Below, piece after piece: positions 1 to 7,294 of a DNA stretch of 47,057 nt (positions within the stretch are counted from its first letter, which is position 1; each line of letters begins with the position of its first letter). Source of the DNA: Prevotella sp. (GTDB lineage: Bacteria > Bacteroidota > Bacteroidia > Bacteroidales > Bacteroidaceae). The stretch is from the NCBI GenBank assembly GCA_017428925.1, contig JAFRPY010000054.1, positions 1-47,057 of the forward strand, in the 5' to 3' direction. The notes beneath the pieces were generated by a model. That model was not told where the DNA came from and ran no database searches. It saw only the letters and a program-made list of their open reading frames with translations. Both the position numbers and the translations under genes were made by a program.

Positions 1-141
1 CAGACAAAAGAATCGCATCAATACAAGCTAAAATCAATGCAAGACCGAGAGAAAAACTAAATTTCCTCACACCAAATGAGGCATTTTTCAAACATTATGC
101 CTAACTTTGCAGCCTACTTGCACTTGCTGGTTGACTCTATA

Positions 142-175
142 CCCCGTCTGGCTGCGAAGCCGGGCGGGGATTTTT
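142..175 (+). terminator. Intrinsic terminator with GNRA loop
   Basis: Twelve-base arms at 142-153 and 158-169 pair fully (two or three G-T wobbles), closing a GCGA tetraloop, and are followed by ATTTTT. It would end a transcript entering from the left. It lies inside an open frame that extends upstream of the antitoxin gene, so that extension is not coding. A related hairpin sits at 1004-1031. Confidence 0.75.
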
Positions 176-186
176 GGTATGAAAAA

Positions 187-219
187 TTTGGAGGTTTAGG
201 AAACTTTGTTTATATTTGC
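187..219 (+). promoter_or_regulatory. Bacteroidota-type promoter for the mntA-like gene
   Basis: TTTG at 187-190, 20 bases, then TATATTTGC at 211-219, which is an exact match to the -33/-7 consensus of this phylum. Transcription would start near 225, so the gene downstream must start at 244 or 247. Confidence 0.8.
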
Positions 220-246
220 AGCGATGAAGTCATAAAAAAGGTGATG

Positions 247-540
247 ATGCTGAAAACGGAAGAATGCAAGAGAATGCTCTCAAGGTTCAAGGAAGAGCAC
301 CAGGAAGACTTAGGAATAAAGTCGATAGGCATTTTTGGCTCAGTTGCTCGCGGAGACAATGATGCCGAAAGTGACATTGATGTCTTTGTGGAACTTGACC
401 GCCCTGCTTTCTCTACCATGTTCACCATTCACCAGATGCTTGAAGAATTGTTTGGTTGCAAGGTTGACTTGGTGCGTAAGCGCGAGTCTCTCCGTCCGTT
501 ATTTAAACGTAATCTCGAAAAGGATGCCATATATGCGTGA
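247..540 (+). CDS. mntA: MntA-type minimal nucleotidyltransferase antitoxin (orphan)
   Basis: Protein of 97 residues with the minimal nucleotidyltransferase signature: GSVARGDNDAESDIDV holds the GSxAR motif and the two catalytic Asp. In MNT/HEPN modules such proteins neutralise a HEPN RNase (HepT), in known cases by adding AMP to it. The start at 247 (244 is the alternative) follows from the promoter at 187-219 and from a terminator inside the upstream open frame; the resulting length equals that of the second MntA in this window (45262-45555). The usual partner should follow directly, but only a broken hepT remains at 533-704, so this antitoxin has no intact toxin here. Family assignment is firm; continued function is not. 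Confidence 0.85.
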   Translation: MLKTEECKRMLSRFKEEHQEDLGIKSIGIFGSVARGDNDAESDIDVFVELDRPAFSTMFTIHQMLEELFGCKVDLVRKRESLRPLFKRNLEKDAIYA

Positions 541-704
541 ATTGAGCAAAGAGGATAATAGCCTGGCAGCAGGTATATGGTATGCGTAATTTCATTTCTC
601 ATGAGTATTCTCAGGTTGATGAAGATATTGTTTTTCAAGTAATTCAGGAAGACTTGTCTCCCTTGAAAGCAGCAGTCAAGGATATTCTTGAAAAGTTGCA
701 GTAA
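533..704 (+). pseudogene. hepT: Remnant of hepT (HEPN toxin), internally deleted
   Basis: An ATG at 533 overlaps the end of the antitoxin gene and opens with MRE, the usual first residues of HepT proteins, but this frame stops at 589. In another frame, 546-704 encodes the HepT C-terminus: an AWQQVYGMRNFISHEY segment carries the R-x4-6-H motif (R, then H five residues later), followed by the typical helix ending in ILEKLQ. The central ~90 residues are missing and the frames do not join, so this is a deletion derivative rather than a sequencing frameshift. The catalytic motif survives but no complete toxin can be made. Confidence 0.75.
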
Positions 705-819
705 CGAAAAAAATGTGGTGTGTTTTTGGTCGCTTCGCTCGAAAAAACGCACTGAAAAGGCGATTTTGCCATTTTACTATGGCTAATTTGACAAATTGCT
801 TAATCATAGCATGACAAAT

Positions 820-851
820 TTTGATTGTCGAGTTTTTCGCACTACCTTTGC
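820..851 (+). promoter_or_regulatory. Promoter without a recognisable gene
   Basis: TTTG at 820-823, 19 bases, then TACCTTTGC at 843-851 is a full consensus match. No convincing reading frame follows before about 1037, where a minus-strand relic ends. It may be left over from a deleted gene or may drive a short untranslated RNA. Confidence 0.5.
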
Positions 852-908
852 AATCGGATTAGTCAATGGTTAAACATGTAATAGCATTTCGTATTTTTTA
901 TATTGATC

Positions 909-1022
909 GTTTTTTCAAATTTATTTGTTCAGATACCTTATCTTGGCTGTGAAGTTGAGCGGAAAAAGAAAAGTAAATAGTTTTTTCAAATTAGTTTATT
1001 CATCCCTGTCAGGCTGTGAAGT
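909..1022. repeat. Two imperfect direct repeats (~45 bp)
   Basis: The copies at 909-955 and 980-1022 both begin GTTTTTTCAAATT and end GGCTGTGAAGT; the middle differs. The second copy runs into the hairpin at 1004-1031. The rest of the gene-free stretch 705-1214 holds only the orphan promoter and a probable gene relic. Confidence 0.5.
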
Positions 1023-1037
1023 CAGGCAGGGATTATT
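1004..1037 (+). terminator. Terminator-like hairpin related to the one at 142
   Basis: Arms at 1004-1015 and 1020-1031 enclose GTGA, again a GNRA loop, followed by ATTATTT. Compared with 142-169 several stem bases differ on both strands in a way that keeps the pairing (for instance CCCCG/CGGGG against CCCTG/CAGGG). Confidence 0.5.
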
Positions 1038-1160
1038 TATAGCAGGAACTCGTCGGCATTTTTCGGGGTTACGACCGTAAAGGGCACGCCGGGATAGGAG
1101 GTGGTGAAGGAAGTAATATAATTTGACAAATCCAAAAATCTTAAAGAATTTATGGAATGA
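1037..1160 (-). pseudogene. C-terminal gene relic, possibly a PIN-domain toxin
   Basis: On the minus strand a frame running to a TAA at 1037-1039 reads ...FLDLSNYITSFTTSYPGVP followed by FTVVTPKNADEFLL. It is coding-like but has no start. The 'YPGVPFTVVTP...EFL' ending resembles the last strand and helix of COG1569 PIN proteins. The match is weak and could be another family. Confidence 0.3.
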
Positions 1161-1214
1161 AATCCAAAAAACTTAAAATATTGGTAACGACTCAGCACCT
1201 ACTGACCTATGGAA

Positions 1215-2552
1215 TCAATAGGACGTAAGCATGAAAGCCATATAGAAAGGTATTGTGAGCAATGGGCCATTTCGCCCTACATTGTAGTCTCCTACCTTCA
1301 GTGCGTGGTATACATGGTAATGCTCCGGATGCTTCAAAACTGTCTGCAACGACTTGGCATTACCCGTCCGTGCCTTGCACTCCAAAGGCACACACTCCCC
1401 TTTGTAACGGATAAGGAAATCCAACTCAAGACCACCTTCTTTCTGGAAATAGAAGAGTTTGCGCCCCATCTTTGCCAAAATGTCTGCTGCAAGATTCTCG
1501 AAGATGGCACCCTTATATCCCAACATCTTGCCCTGCATGATATCCCAGGCCGTTCCCTCATCGAGCATACTGACAAGCAGCCCGATATCCGTCATATACA
1601 CCTTGAAGCTGTCTGGTATGGCGTTGCCGCTGAGTGGCAATTCTGTGATAGACGTGTTGAAACATCGCTGCACGATACCCGCATCTTCAATCCACTGCAG
1701 GCTTCCGCGATACTCACTCGAACGTGCCCCCTTGCGGATGACGGAGTACTGGAATTTCTTGTTGTCCTTTGCCAATTGTACTGGAATAGAATCGAAACAC
1801 TCACGGATGCGTGACTTATCCTCCTGACGCGCATATTTCAGCATATCAGACTTATAGGTGTCGACGATTCCATGCTGAACTTGCAAAACATCATTCATAT
1901 TGTTCGTTTTTAAGAATGTGGCCACGGCTTCCGGCATACCTCCTACTACAACGTAGCGTAACAACAGTTGTCGCAATCGCTGATGGAAAGCCTCATTGAC
2001 AGGCGTTTCCTGCTCCAGGCATTGGTTCAGATAATCAATGTGCTGCTGTTCGATACCATTTGCCCAAAGCCATTCCTCAAAATCCATAGGATACATATTG
2101 ACGATGTCTTCAAAGCCTACGGGAATGGAGGCGTTTTGCTCTTCTTCCTCCTCCTCTTTTGTCTTATATCCGTTCACGCCTAACAAAGAACCGGTACAAA
2201 TGACATCATAGCGACCGTCCAACTTGAAGAACTTCAATGAGGAACGGGCGTTGGGACAATCCTGAATCTCGTCAAGCACTAAACAGGTCTTGCCAGTTAC
2301 AAACCTGGCGTTTTTTATTCCCACCGATATGTTCAGTGTCAACGTCTCGACATCCAAGGCTCCTGCAAAGAATGCCTTGTATTCTTTGTGCTCATGAAAA
2401 TCCAGATATACGACATGTTCATAGTTCTGTTCAGCAAACTTGACGACAGAACTGGTCTTGCCACACTGACGGCAGCCTTTGATGACCAAAGGCTTGTGAC
2501 CTTCTTTCATTTTCCACAAGCGGAGAGTTTCTTCTATTTTTCTCTTATACAT
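1215..2552 (-). CDS. AAA ATPase with DUF4143 domain
   Basis: Protein of 445 residues in the AAA_14/DUF4143 family, which has many paralogues in Prevotella and Bacteroides and no settled role. Walker A is GCRQCGKTS (residues 26-34) and Walker B is CLVLDEIQD. The C-terminal DUF4143 half ends in a PD-(D/E)xK-like nuclease core (LELDFLIRYKGECVPLECKA). The open frame extends upstream to 2831, but a promoter at 2666-2697 and the family's usual N-terminus (MYKRKIEETLRLW) place the start at 2552. The extension would translate the 33-bp repeats of the leader into KVA... repeats and is taken as untranslated. No operon partner. Confidence 0.85.
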   Translation of the reverse strand: MYKRKIEETLRLWKMKEGHKPLVIKGCRQCGKTSSVVKFAEQNYEHVVYLDFHEHKEYKAFFAGALDVETLTLNISVGIKNARFVTGKTCLVLDEIQDCPNARSSLKFFKLDGRYDVICTGSLLGVNGYKTKEEEEEEQNASIPVGFEDIVNMYPMDFEEWLWANGIEQQHIDYLNQCLEQETPVNEAFHQRLRQLLLRYVVVGGMPEAVATFLKTNNMNDVLQVQHGIVDTYKSDMLKYARQEDKSRIRECFDSIPVQLAKDNKKFQYSVIRKGARSSEYRGSLQWIEDAGIVQRCFNTSITELPLSGNAIPDSFKVYMTDIGLLVSMLDEGTAWDIMQGKMLGYKGAIFENLAADILAKMGRKLFYFQKEGGLELDFLIRYKGECVPLECKARTGNAKSLQTVLKHPEHYHVYHALKVGDYNVGRNGPLLTIPFYMAFMLTSY

Positions 2553-2574
2553 AAAGCGTTTTTGTCGTTTTGTT

Positions 2575-2662
2575 ACACTTTTCCAGGCGACTTTTCTGTG
2601 TAAAGACACATTTTTCTGGGCGACTTTTGCACGGTACTTTACACTTTCCGGGGCGACTTTCG
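2575..2662 (-). repeat. 33-bp tandem repeat in the 5' leader of the DUF4143 gene
   Basis: On the plus strand, cores reading ACACTTTTCCAGGCGACTTT and close variants start at 2575, 2608 and 2641, exactly 33 bp apart. They lie between the predicted transcription start (about 2659) and the start codon at 2552, so they would be in the mRNA leader. Confidence 0.8.
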
Positions 2663-2665
2663 TCT

Positions 2666-2697
2666 GCAAAGGTATGTTTTTTCTTCGAAACTGCAAA
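2666..2697 (-). promoter_or_regulatory. Promoter of the DUF4143 ATPase gene
   Basis: Read on the minus strand: TTTG (2694-2697), 19 bases, TACCTTTGC (2666-2674), an exact consensus match. Its position shows that the upstream part of the open frame (to 2831) is not translated. Confidence 0.8.
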
Positions 2698-2858
2698 GAA
2701 TCAGCTAAATGCTTTTGACAAAAATCTACAAAAATCCCACTTAAAAATACTTTTTGAACCTTAAAGGGAATATTTGTGTCAGATTTTTGAGATTTTTGTT
2801 TAAGAAAGTGTGGGGAACCATTAAACTGCATTCTGAATGGATTTTATAGGCGGGCGAG

Positions 2859-2999
2859 TTGCCAATCTCGGCAATGCGAGTTGTAATTTCAATGAAATTG
2901 CAGAGTAATTTCAATGAAATTGCCGACCAATTTCAATTAAATTGCTGACCAATTTCAATGAAATTACAATCAAAAAGATGGAGTTTGGCAATCGGAACG
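2859..2999. repeat. Four-palindrome intergenic element, copy A
   Basis: The 15-bp near-palindrome AATTTCAATGAAATT starts at 2885, 2907, 2929 (one variant base) and 2951, exactly 22 bp apart, bounded by GT on the left and AC on the right. Flanking TTGCCAAT (left) and TTGGCAAT (right) make the whole element roughly palindromic. Copies B (20364) and C (40494) share the layout. Confidence 0.85.
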
Positions 3000-3069
3000 C
3001 CGATTTTTGGCATGATAAACGATGGGAGAAAGATGAAGGTTGAAAGATGAAGGATGAGGGACTGGCGGG

Positions 3070-3132
3070 GATGAAAGATGAAGGATGGTGGATGAAGGAT
3101 GAAGGATGGTGGATGAAGGATGAAGGATGAGG
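3070..3132. repeat. Heptanucleotide microsatellite
   Basis: Nine 7-base units based on GATGAAG, with GATGGTG as every third unit for two rounds, giving a 21-bp higher-order repeat. Degenerate units continue to the left to about 3030. It lies upstream of the VTC operon and could vary in length by slippage. Confidence 0.8.
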
Positions 3133-3200
3133 GATTAGAAGATTTGCTGAACGAAACGGGGGATTCGCTGAATAAATTTATATGATTTGTGTGTTGTTAT

Positions 3201-3209
3201 TATCTTTGC
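3201..3209 (+). promoter_or_regulatory. Probable promoter of the polyphosphate polymerase operon
   Basis: TATCTTTGC fits the -7 element; the -33 position carries TTTA (3177-3180) instead of TTTG, with 20 bases between. This gives a leader of about 45 nt before the ATG at 3261. Confidence 0.55.
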
Positions 3210-3260
3210 AGCGTAAATCAATGGTCAACAAGTCATCTGAATCCAAAACGAATCACTAAT

Positions 3261-4046
3261 ATGAAAGAATTACTGAACAATTTCGATCCCATCTCCCTTG
3301 AACAAATGACGGAAATCAGGCTGATGAACCGCACAGACACCAAGTTTGTCACCACTCTGCCAAAACTCGAGCAGCTGCTCTCGATGGCCAAGGACGACTA
3401 CTACGTACAGGAAATTGAGGGCGAACGCATTGCACCTTATTATACTCTTTATTTCGATACCGACGACTGTGCGATGTACAATGCCCACGAGTGTGGACAT
3501 GCCAATCGCCAGAAACTTCGTATACGCAGCTATGTGAACTCGGGGCTGAACTTCCTTGAGGTAAAGACGAAGAACAATCATGGGCGGACGAAGAAAAAGC
3601 GTGTGCTGGTGCACGAGTTCAACCCGATGAACCCCGATCGTGGCATCTGCTTCCATTGCCAGAACAAGGCATTTTGCGAGTATGACGAGTTCCTGCGCTC
3701 GAATCTGCAGTACAATCCGTTCTCGCTCAGCGAGCAGCTTGAGAATTGTTTCGACCGCATCACGCTGGTGAACAAGGGTATGACCGAACGGCTCACCATC
3801 GACACCAACCTGAGATTCCACAACATTGCCACGGGCAACTACCGTTTTATGGACAACCTCGTGATTATCGAACTGAAACGCGACGGCCGTCTGCCGTCGC
3901 CCATCCTCTCACTGTTGAACCAGCTGCGCATCAAGCCTCACGGTTTTTCGAAATACTGTATTGGCTCGGCCCTCACCAACAGCGACCTGCATTGCAACCG
4001 CCTGAAGCCTCGCCTGCACAGTATAGGGCGCATCACCGCAGCATAA
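3261..4046 (+). CDS. VTC-domain polyphosphate polymerase
   Basis: Protein of 261 residues of the VTC domain family (CYTH/triphosphate-tunnel fold), whose yeast founder Vtc4 makes polyphosphate from ATP in the cytosol. Tunnel residues are visible: K28 in NRTDTKFV, the basic strand RQKLRIRSY (83-91), E100-K102 in FLEVKTK, the run of Lys/Arg at 111-114, and E204/K206 in IIELKRDGR. The start is taken at 3261, matching the family N-terminus and the promoter; an upstream extension of 24 residues would overlap the promoter. It is followed after 40 bp by a DUF4956 membrane protein, the usual partner of bacterial VTC proteins. Polymerase activity is inferred from the family, and the product in this organism is unproven. 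Confidence 0.85.
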   Translation: MKELLNNFDPISLEQMTEIRLMNRTDTKFVTTLPKLEQLLSMAKDDYYVQEIEGERIAPYYTLYFDTDDCAMYNAHECGHANRQKLRIRSYVNSGLNFLEVKTKNNHGRTKKKRVLVHEFNPMNPDRGICFHCQNKAFCEYDEFLRSNLQYNPFSLSEQLENCFDRITLVNKGMTERLTIDTNLRFHNIATGNYRFMDNLVIIELKRDGRLPSPILSLLNQLRIKPHGFSKYCIGSALTNSDLHCNRLKPRLHSIGRITAA

Positions 4047-4086
4047 AGAAAAAAAATAATTCTAACCATCTAAATTCCCGAAAATC

Positions 4087-4743
4087 ATGGAACTGTTCCA
4101 ATTTACTGATACCTACCTGATGATGCTCGTCAGGTTTGCCATCAGCCTGTTCTTCATCTGGCTCATCATCGACCGCATGTATTATGCCAAGAGCCACCGC
4201 CGCGACTTCAGGTTCACGTTCATACTGATTTCTGTCGCCATTTATTTCATCGTCTTCTTCATGATTTTTGTCCTTGAAGACATGAAAGGCAAGACGTCGA
4301 TGGGCGTGGGCATCGGACTCTTCGGCATTTTCTCCATCATGCGCTATCGCACCGACACGATGCCCGTGCGCGAGATGACGTATCTCTTCATCACCATCGC
4401 CCTTTCGGTGGTCAATGCCGTTTCGGTGGAAGTTTCGCTCACCGAGGTCATTCTCACCAACCTTATCGTCACGGCAGCCGTATGGGTGTGCGAGAAACAG
4501 CTGAAGTCGAGTGCCACCAAACTGATACAATATGACCGCATTGAACTGATTACCCCCGAGCACCGGCAGGAACTGGTGGACGACCTTCAGCACCGGCTCG
4601 GACTGACCATCACCAAGGTGGAGGTAGGGGCCGTGGATTTTCTGAAAGACATGGCCATGCTCAAGGTTACATACGACGGAAATTCCGTCCAAGATACAGA
4701 CCACCTGCTGAAACTCAAGAACTCGCAACTCACAGATTTCTAA
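4087..4743 (+). CDS. DUF4956 membrane protein
   Basis: Protein of 218 residues with about four hydrophobic segments near the N-terminus (roughly 12-28, 43-62, 75-85 and 97-135) and a soluble C-terminal part (about 140-218). The loop GLFGIFSIMRYRTDTMPVRE is characteristic of DUF4956. These proteins are regularly encoded next to, or fused with, VTC-type polymerases, so an inner-membrane partner that anchors the polymerase or moves its product is likely, but no activity is known. It is the second gene of the 3261-7272 operon, 19 bp before the DUF2490 gene. Confidence 0.85.
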   Translation: MELFQFTDTYLMMLVRFAISLFFIWLIIDRMYYAKSHRRDFRFTFILISVAIYFIVFFMIFVLEDMKGKTSMGVGIGLFGIFSIMRYRTDTMPVREMTYLFITIALSVVNAVSVEVSLTEVILTNLIVTAAVWVCEKQLKSSATKLIQYDRIELITPEHRQELVDDLQHRLGLTITKVEVGAVDFLKDMAMLKVTYDGNSVQDTDHLLKLKNSQLTDF

Positions 4744-4762
4744 CATTTAAACTACGACAGAC

Positions 4763-5500
4763 ATGAAAAAGGCAATCATCATGCTCATGGTGCTCATTCC
4801 AATGGGTATTCATGCACAGAGCGACGAATTCGGCACTTGGACAGGTGTCACCCTCGATAAGAAAATCTCGAAGAAATTCTCCGTAGGAGCCGACCTGGAA
4901 CTGCGCACTGGCAACAACCTGAAGAATATCAACCGATGGAGCGCAGGCATCGGCGTCGACTACCGGCTGGCCAGCTGGCTCAAGGCCAGTGCCGGGTATA
5001 CATATCTCTACGACTATCATCCCGAGTCGTACACCTATCAAGACGACGGCGACCTGAACAAACGCACGATGACCTACTTCGGCTCGCGTCACCGTTTCAA
5101 CGCTTCGCTCACGGGAAGCAAGGATTTCGGCAAACTGAACATTTCGCTGCGCGAACGCTGGCAGTACACTTATCGCCCCGAACAGGAGAACATGCGGATG
5201 GACTACCAGCACGCCAGCCTCGGCTACAGCTATCCCGTAAAGGGAAAGGCCAAGCACGTGTGGCGTAACAGGCTACAACTGAAATACAAGACGGGCAGCC
5301 TGTTTCAGCCCTATCTCTACGGCGAAACCTACATCGGCGGCAGCGGTTTCGACAAATACCGCCTGTCGGTAGGCACCGACCTGAAACTCTCGGGCCAGAG
5401 CTCGCTGAACGTCGGCTATATCTTCCAAAAGTCTTACGACGACGATGACGACAAAGGCAACAGGCACGCGTTGAGCATCGGATATAAATACAAATTCTAA
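4763..5500 (+). CDS. DUF2490 outer-membrane beta-barrel protein
   Basis: Protein of 245 residues. A signal peptide (residues 1-19, ending IHAQ) is followed by alternating amphipathic strands rich in Trp/Tyr (WTGVTLDKKISKKFSVGAD, YRLASWLKASAGYTYLYDY) and a C-terminal strand ending in KYKF, as expected for an outer-membrane barrel inserted by BAM. The pattern fits DUF2490. It sits between the DUF4956 gene and a surface lipoprotein gene. If the four proteins cooperate, this one would be the outer-membrane component, which is an inference from gene order. Confidence 0.8.
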   Translation: MKKAIIMLMVLIPMGIHAQSDEFGTWTGVTLDKKISKKFSVGADLELRTGNNLKNINRWSAGIGVDYRLASWLKASAGYTYLYDYHPESYTYQDDGDLNKRTMTYFGSRHRFNASLTGSKDFGKLNISLRERWQYTYRPEQENMRMDYQHASLGYSYPVKGKAKHVWRNRLQLKYKTGSLFQPYLYGETYIGGSGFDKYRLSVGTDLKLSGQSSLNVGYIFQKSYDDDDDKGNRHALSIGYKYKF

Positions 5501-5514
5501 ATACAAACAGCAAT

Positions 5515-7272
5515 ATGAAAAAGTTGATGATTTTCCTGATGCTCATTGCATCTGTTACGGTTATAACGTGCTGCTCTGAAGACCCGTTTGAGGAGTACAG
5601 CATTAACAACAATGAAAATTGGAACAGCGGCAGCAGCACCTCTGGAGGCAGTTCTGCCATAACGGGCAAACTGTCGACGTTTGACGTCAGCCTCGACGAC
5701 GCAACGGCAGAACCCACCGACATCGCCAGCGAATATTTCCCCGAAGAGGAAGACGCACTGGAGAACAACGAGTTTACCACCGAAGTGGCCATCGACCTGT
5801 CGAATCCGGTGGCAAAGACCGAGAACGGCGTCGAGGTGACAGTCAACGGCGGTCATATCACGGCCAGCCACGGAGACACGAAGAAAGTGTGCTACAAACT
5901 GAGCGGTTCCACCAGCAACGGCTCGTTCACGGTGGTGGGCAACAAGAAATACGAAGTGGTGCTCAACGGTGTCAGCATCACCAATCCCGACTCGGCGGCA
6001 CTGAATCTGCTGAGCGGCAAGCGCGCGTATGTAGTGCTGGCCAACGGTACGACAAATACGCTGGCCGACGGTAGCGGCGGCAGCCATAAGGGAGCGCTCT
6101 ACTGCAAAGGGAAGCTGCTCTTCAACGGCAGTGGCTCGCTCAACGTTACGGGCAACACCAACAACGGCATTCACTCGGCCGACTATATCATTTTCCGCCA
6201 GGGCAACAAGGTCTATGTGAAGTCAACCGCCAATCACGGCATCAAGGCCAACGACGGCGTGTTCATCAACGGTGGTATACTCAATGTGGAGGTCTCGGCG
6301 GCTGCTGCCAAGGGCATCAACTGCGAGAGCAACATTGTGGTCAACGGAGGACGCACAACCGTAATGACCACAGGCGACGGCGTCTATGATACCGACGACA
6401 AAGAGGCCAAGGGTGCAGCCGGCATCAAGGCAGACACCACACTGACGGTCAACGGCGGAGAGCTTTGGCTGAAGAGCACCGGATCGGGCGGCAAGGGCAT
6501 CAATGTAGACTATGACGCCAACTTCAACGGCGGCAGCGTATATATCGTCACTACAGGCGGACAATTCAAGGCCAACAACGACACATCGTCGCCAAAGGGT
6601 ATCAAGGTTGACGGCAACATTAACATCACGGGCGGCAGAATATGGGTGCGCACTGGTGGATATAACGGCGAGGGCATTGAGTCGAAGAGTGCACTGAACA
6701 TCACGGGTGGCGAAGTGGCCTCGTACGCCTACGACGATGCCATCAACTCAAAGGGCGACATGACCATTAGCGGCGGATACGTCTATGCACAGGGACAGCA
6801 CAACGACGGACTGGATGCCAACGGCAACTGCTACATCAAGGGCGGCACCGTATATGCCATCTGCTCAGGCTCGCCCGAAGTGGCCATCGACGCCAACAGC
6901 GAGCAGCAGAAGAAACTGTACATAACGGGCGGAACTATTGTTGCCATAGGAGGTCTGGAGAGCGGTGCCAGCCTGTCGCAGTCGTGCTATCAGGCTTCAT
7001 CATGGACGCCCAACACATGGTATACGCTGACTGTCGGCTCGTCGACATTCTCGTTCCAGACACCTTCGAGCGGCGGTTCAGGACTTGTTGTCTCGGGTGC
7101 TTCAGAGCCCACGTTGCTGTCGGGTGTCAGCATCAGCGGCGGTACCACGTACTTCGGTGGCATTAGCATCGCCAACGGCAGTGTCAGCGGTGGATCCAGC
7201 GTCAATCTCTCGTCCTATTCCGGCGGCAGCGGCATGCCCACCCCCGGCAATGGCAACGGCAAATGGCGATAA
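5515..7272 (+). CDS. Cthe_2159-like carbohydrate-binding lipoprotein
   Basis: Protein of 585 residues. The signal peptide ends VTVITCC (Cys19/20), followed by acidic SEDPFEE, so it is a lipoprotein. The body carries many short repeats of the type NGGxxxV/TGGxV (ITGGEVAS, ISGGYVYA, IKGGTVYA), each a turn of a parallel beta-helix, as in the Cthe_2159 family, whose founder binds cellulose and polygalacturonate and binds calcium. Asp-rich turns are frequent. The tail (about 510-585) is Gly/Ser-rich and low in complexity. The family is commonly found beside VTC/DUF4956 genes. It is the last gene of the operon; the next gene is a secreted pectate-lyase-like protein. Confidence 0.8.
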   Translation: MKKLMIFLMLIASVTVITCCSEDPFEEYSINNNENWNSGSSTSGGSSAITGKLSTFDVSLDDATAEPTDIASEYFPEEEDALENNEFTTEVAIDLSNPVAKTENGVEVTVNGGHITASHGDTKKVCYKLSGSTSNGSFTVVGNKKYEVVLNGVSITNPDSAALNLLSGKRAYVVLANGTTNTLADGSGGSHKGALYCKGKLLFNGSGSLNVTGNTNNGIHSADYIIFRQGNKVYVKSTANHGIKANDGVFINGGILNVEVSAAAAKGINCESNIVVNGGRTTVMTTGDGVYDTDDKEAKGAAGIKADTTLTVNGGELWLKSTGSGGKGINVDYDANFNGGSVYIVTTGGQFKANNDTSSPKGIKVDGNINITGGRIWVRTGGYNGEGIESKSALNITGGEVASYAYDDAINSKGDMTISGGYVYAQGQHNDGLDANGNCYIKGGTVYAICSGSPEVAIDANSEQQKKLYITGGTIVAIGGLESGASLSQSCYQASSWTPNTWYTLTVGSSTFSFQTPSSGGSGLVVSGASEPTLLSGVSISGGTTYFGGISIANGSVSGGSSVNLSSYSGGSGMPTPGNGNGKWR

Positions 7273-7294
7273 AATTATTGGTTACAAAATAGGC

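Noticed and set aside
76-246. Upstream extension of the orphan antitoxin frame
   Set aside because: It contains a strong terminator (142-175) and the promoter (187-219) of the same gene, so it cannot be coding.
2553-2831. Translated 11-residue KVA repeats at the N-terminus of the DUF4143 protein
   Set aside because: The promoter at 2666-2697 starts transcription inside the extension, and the family start at 2552 fits better.
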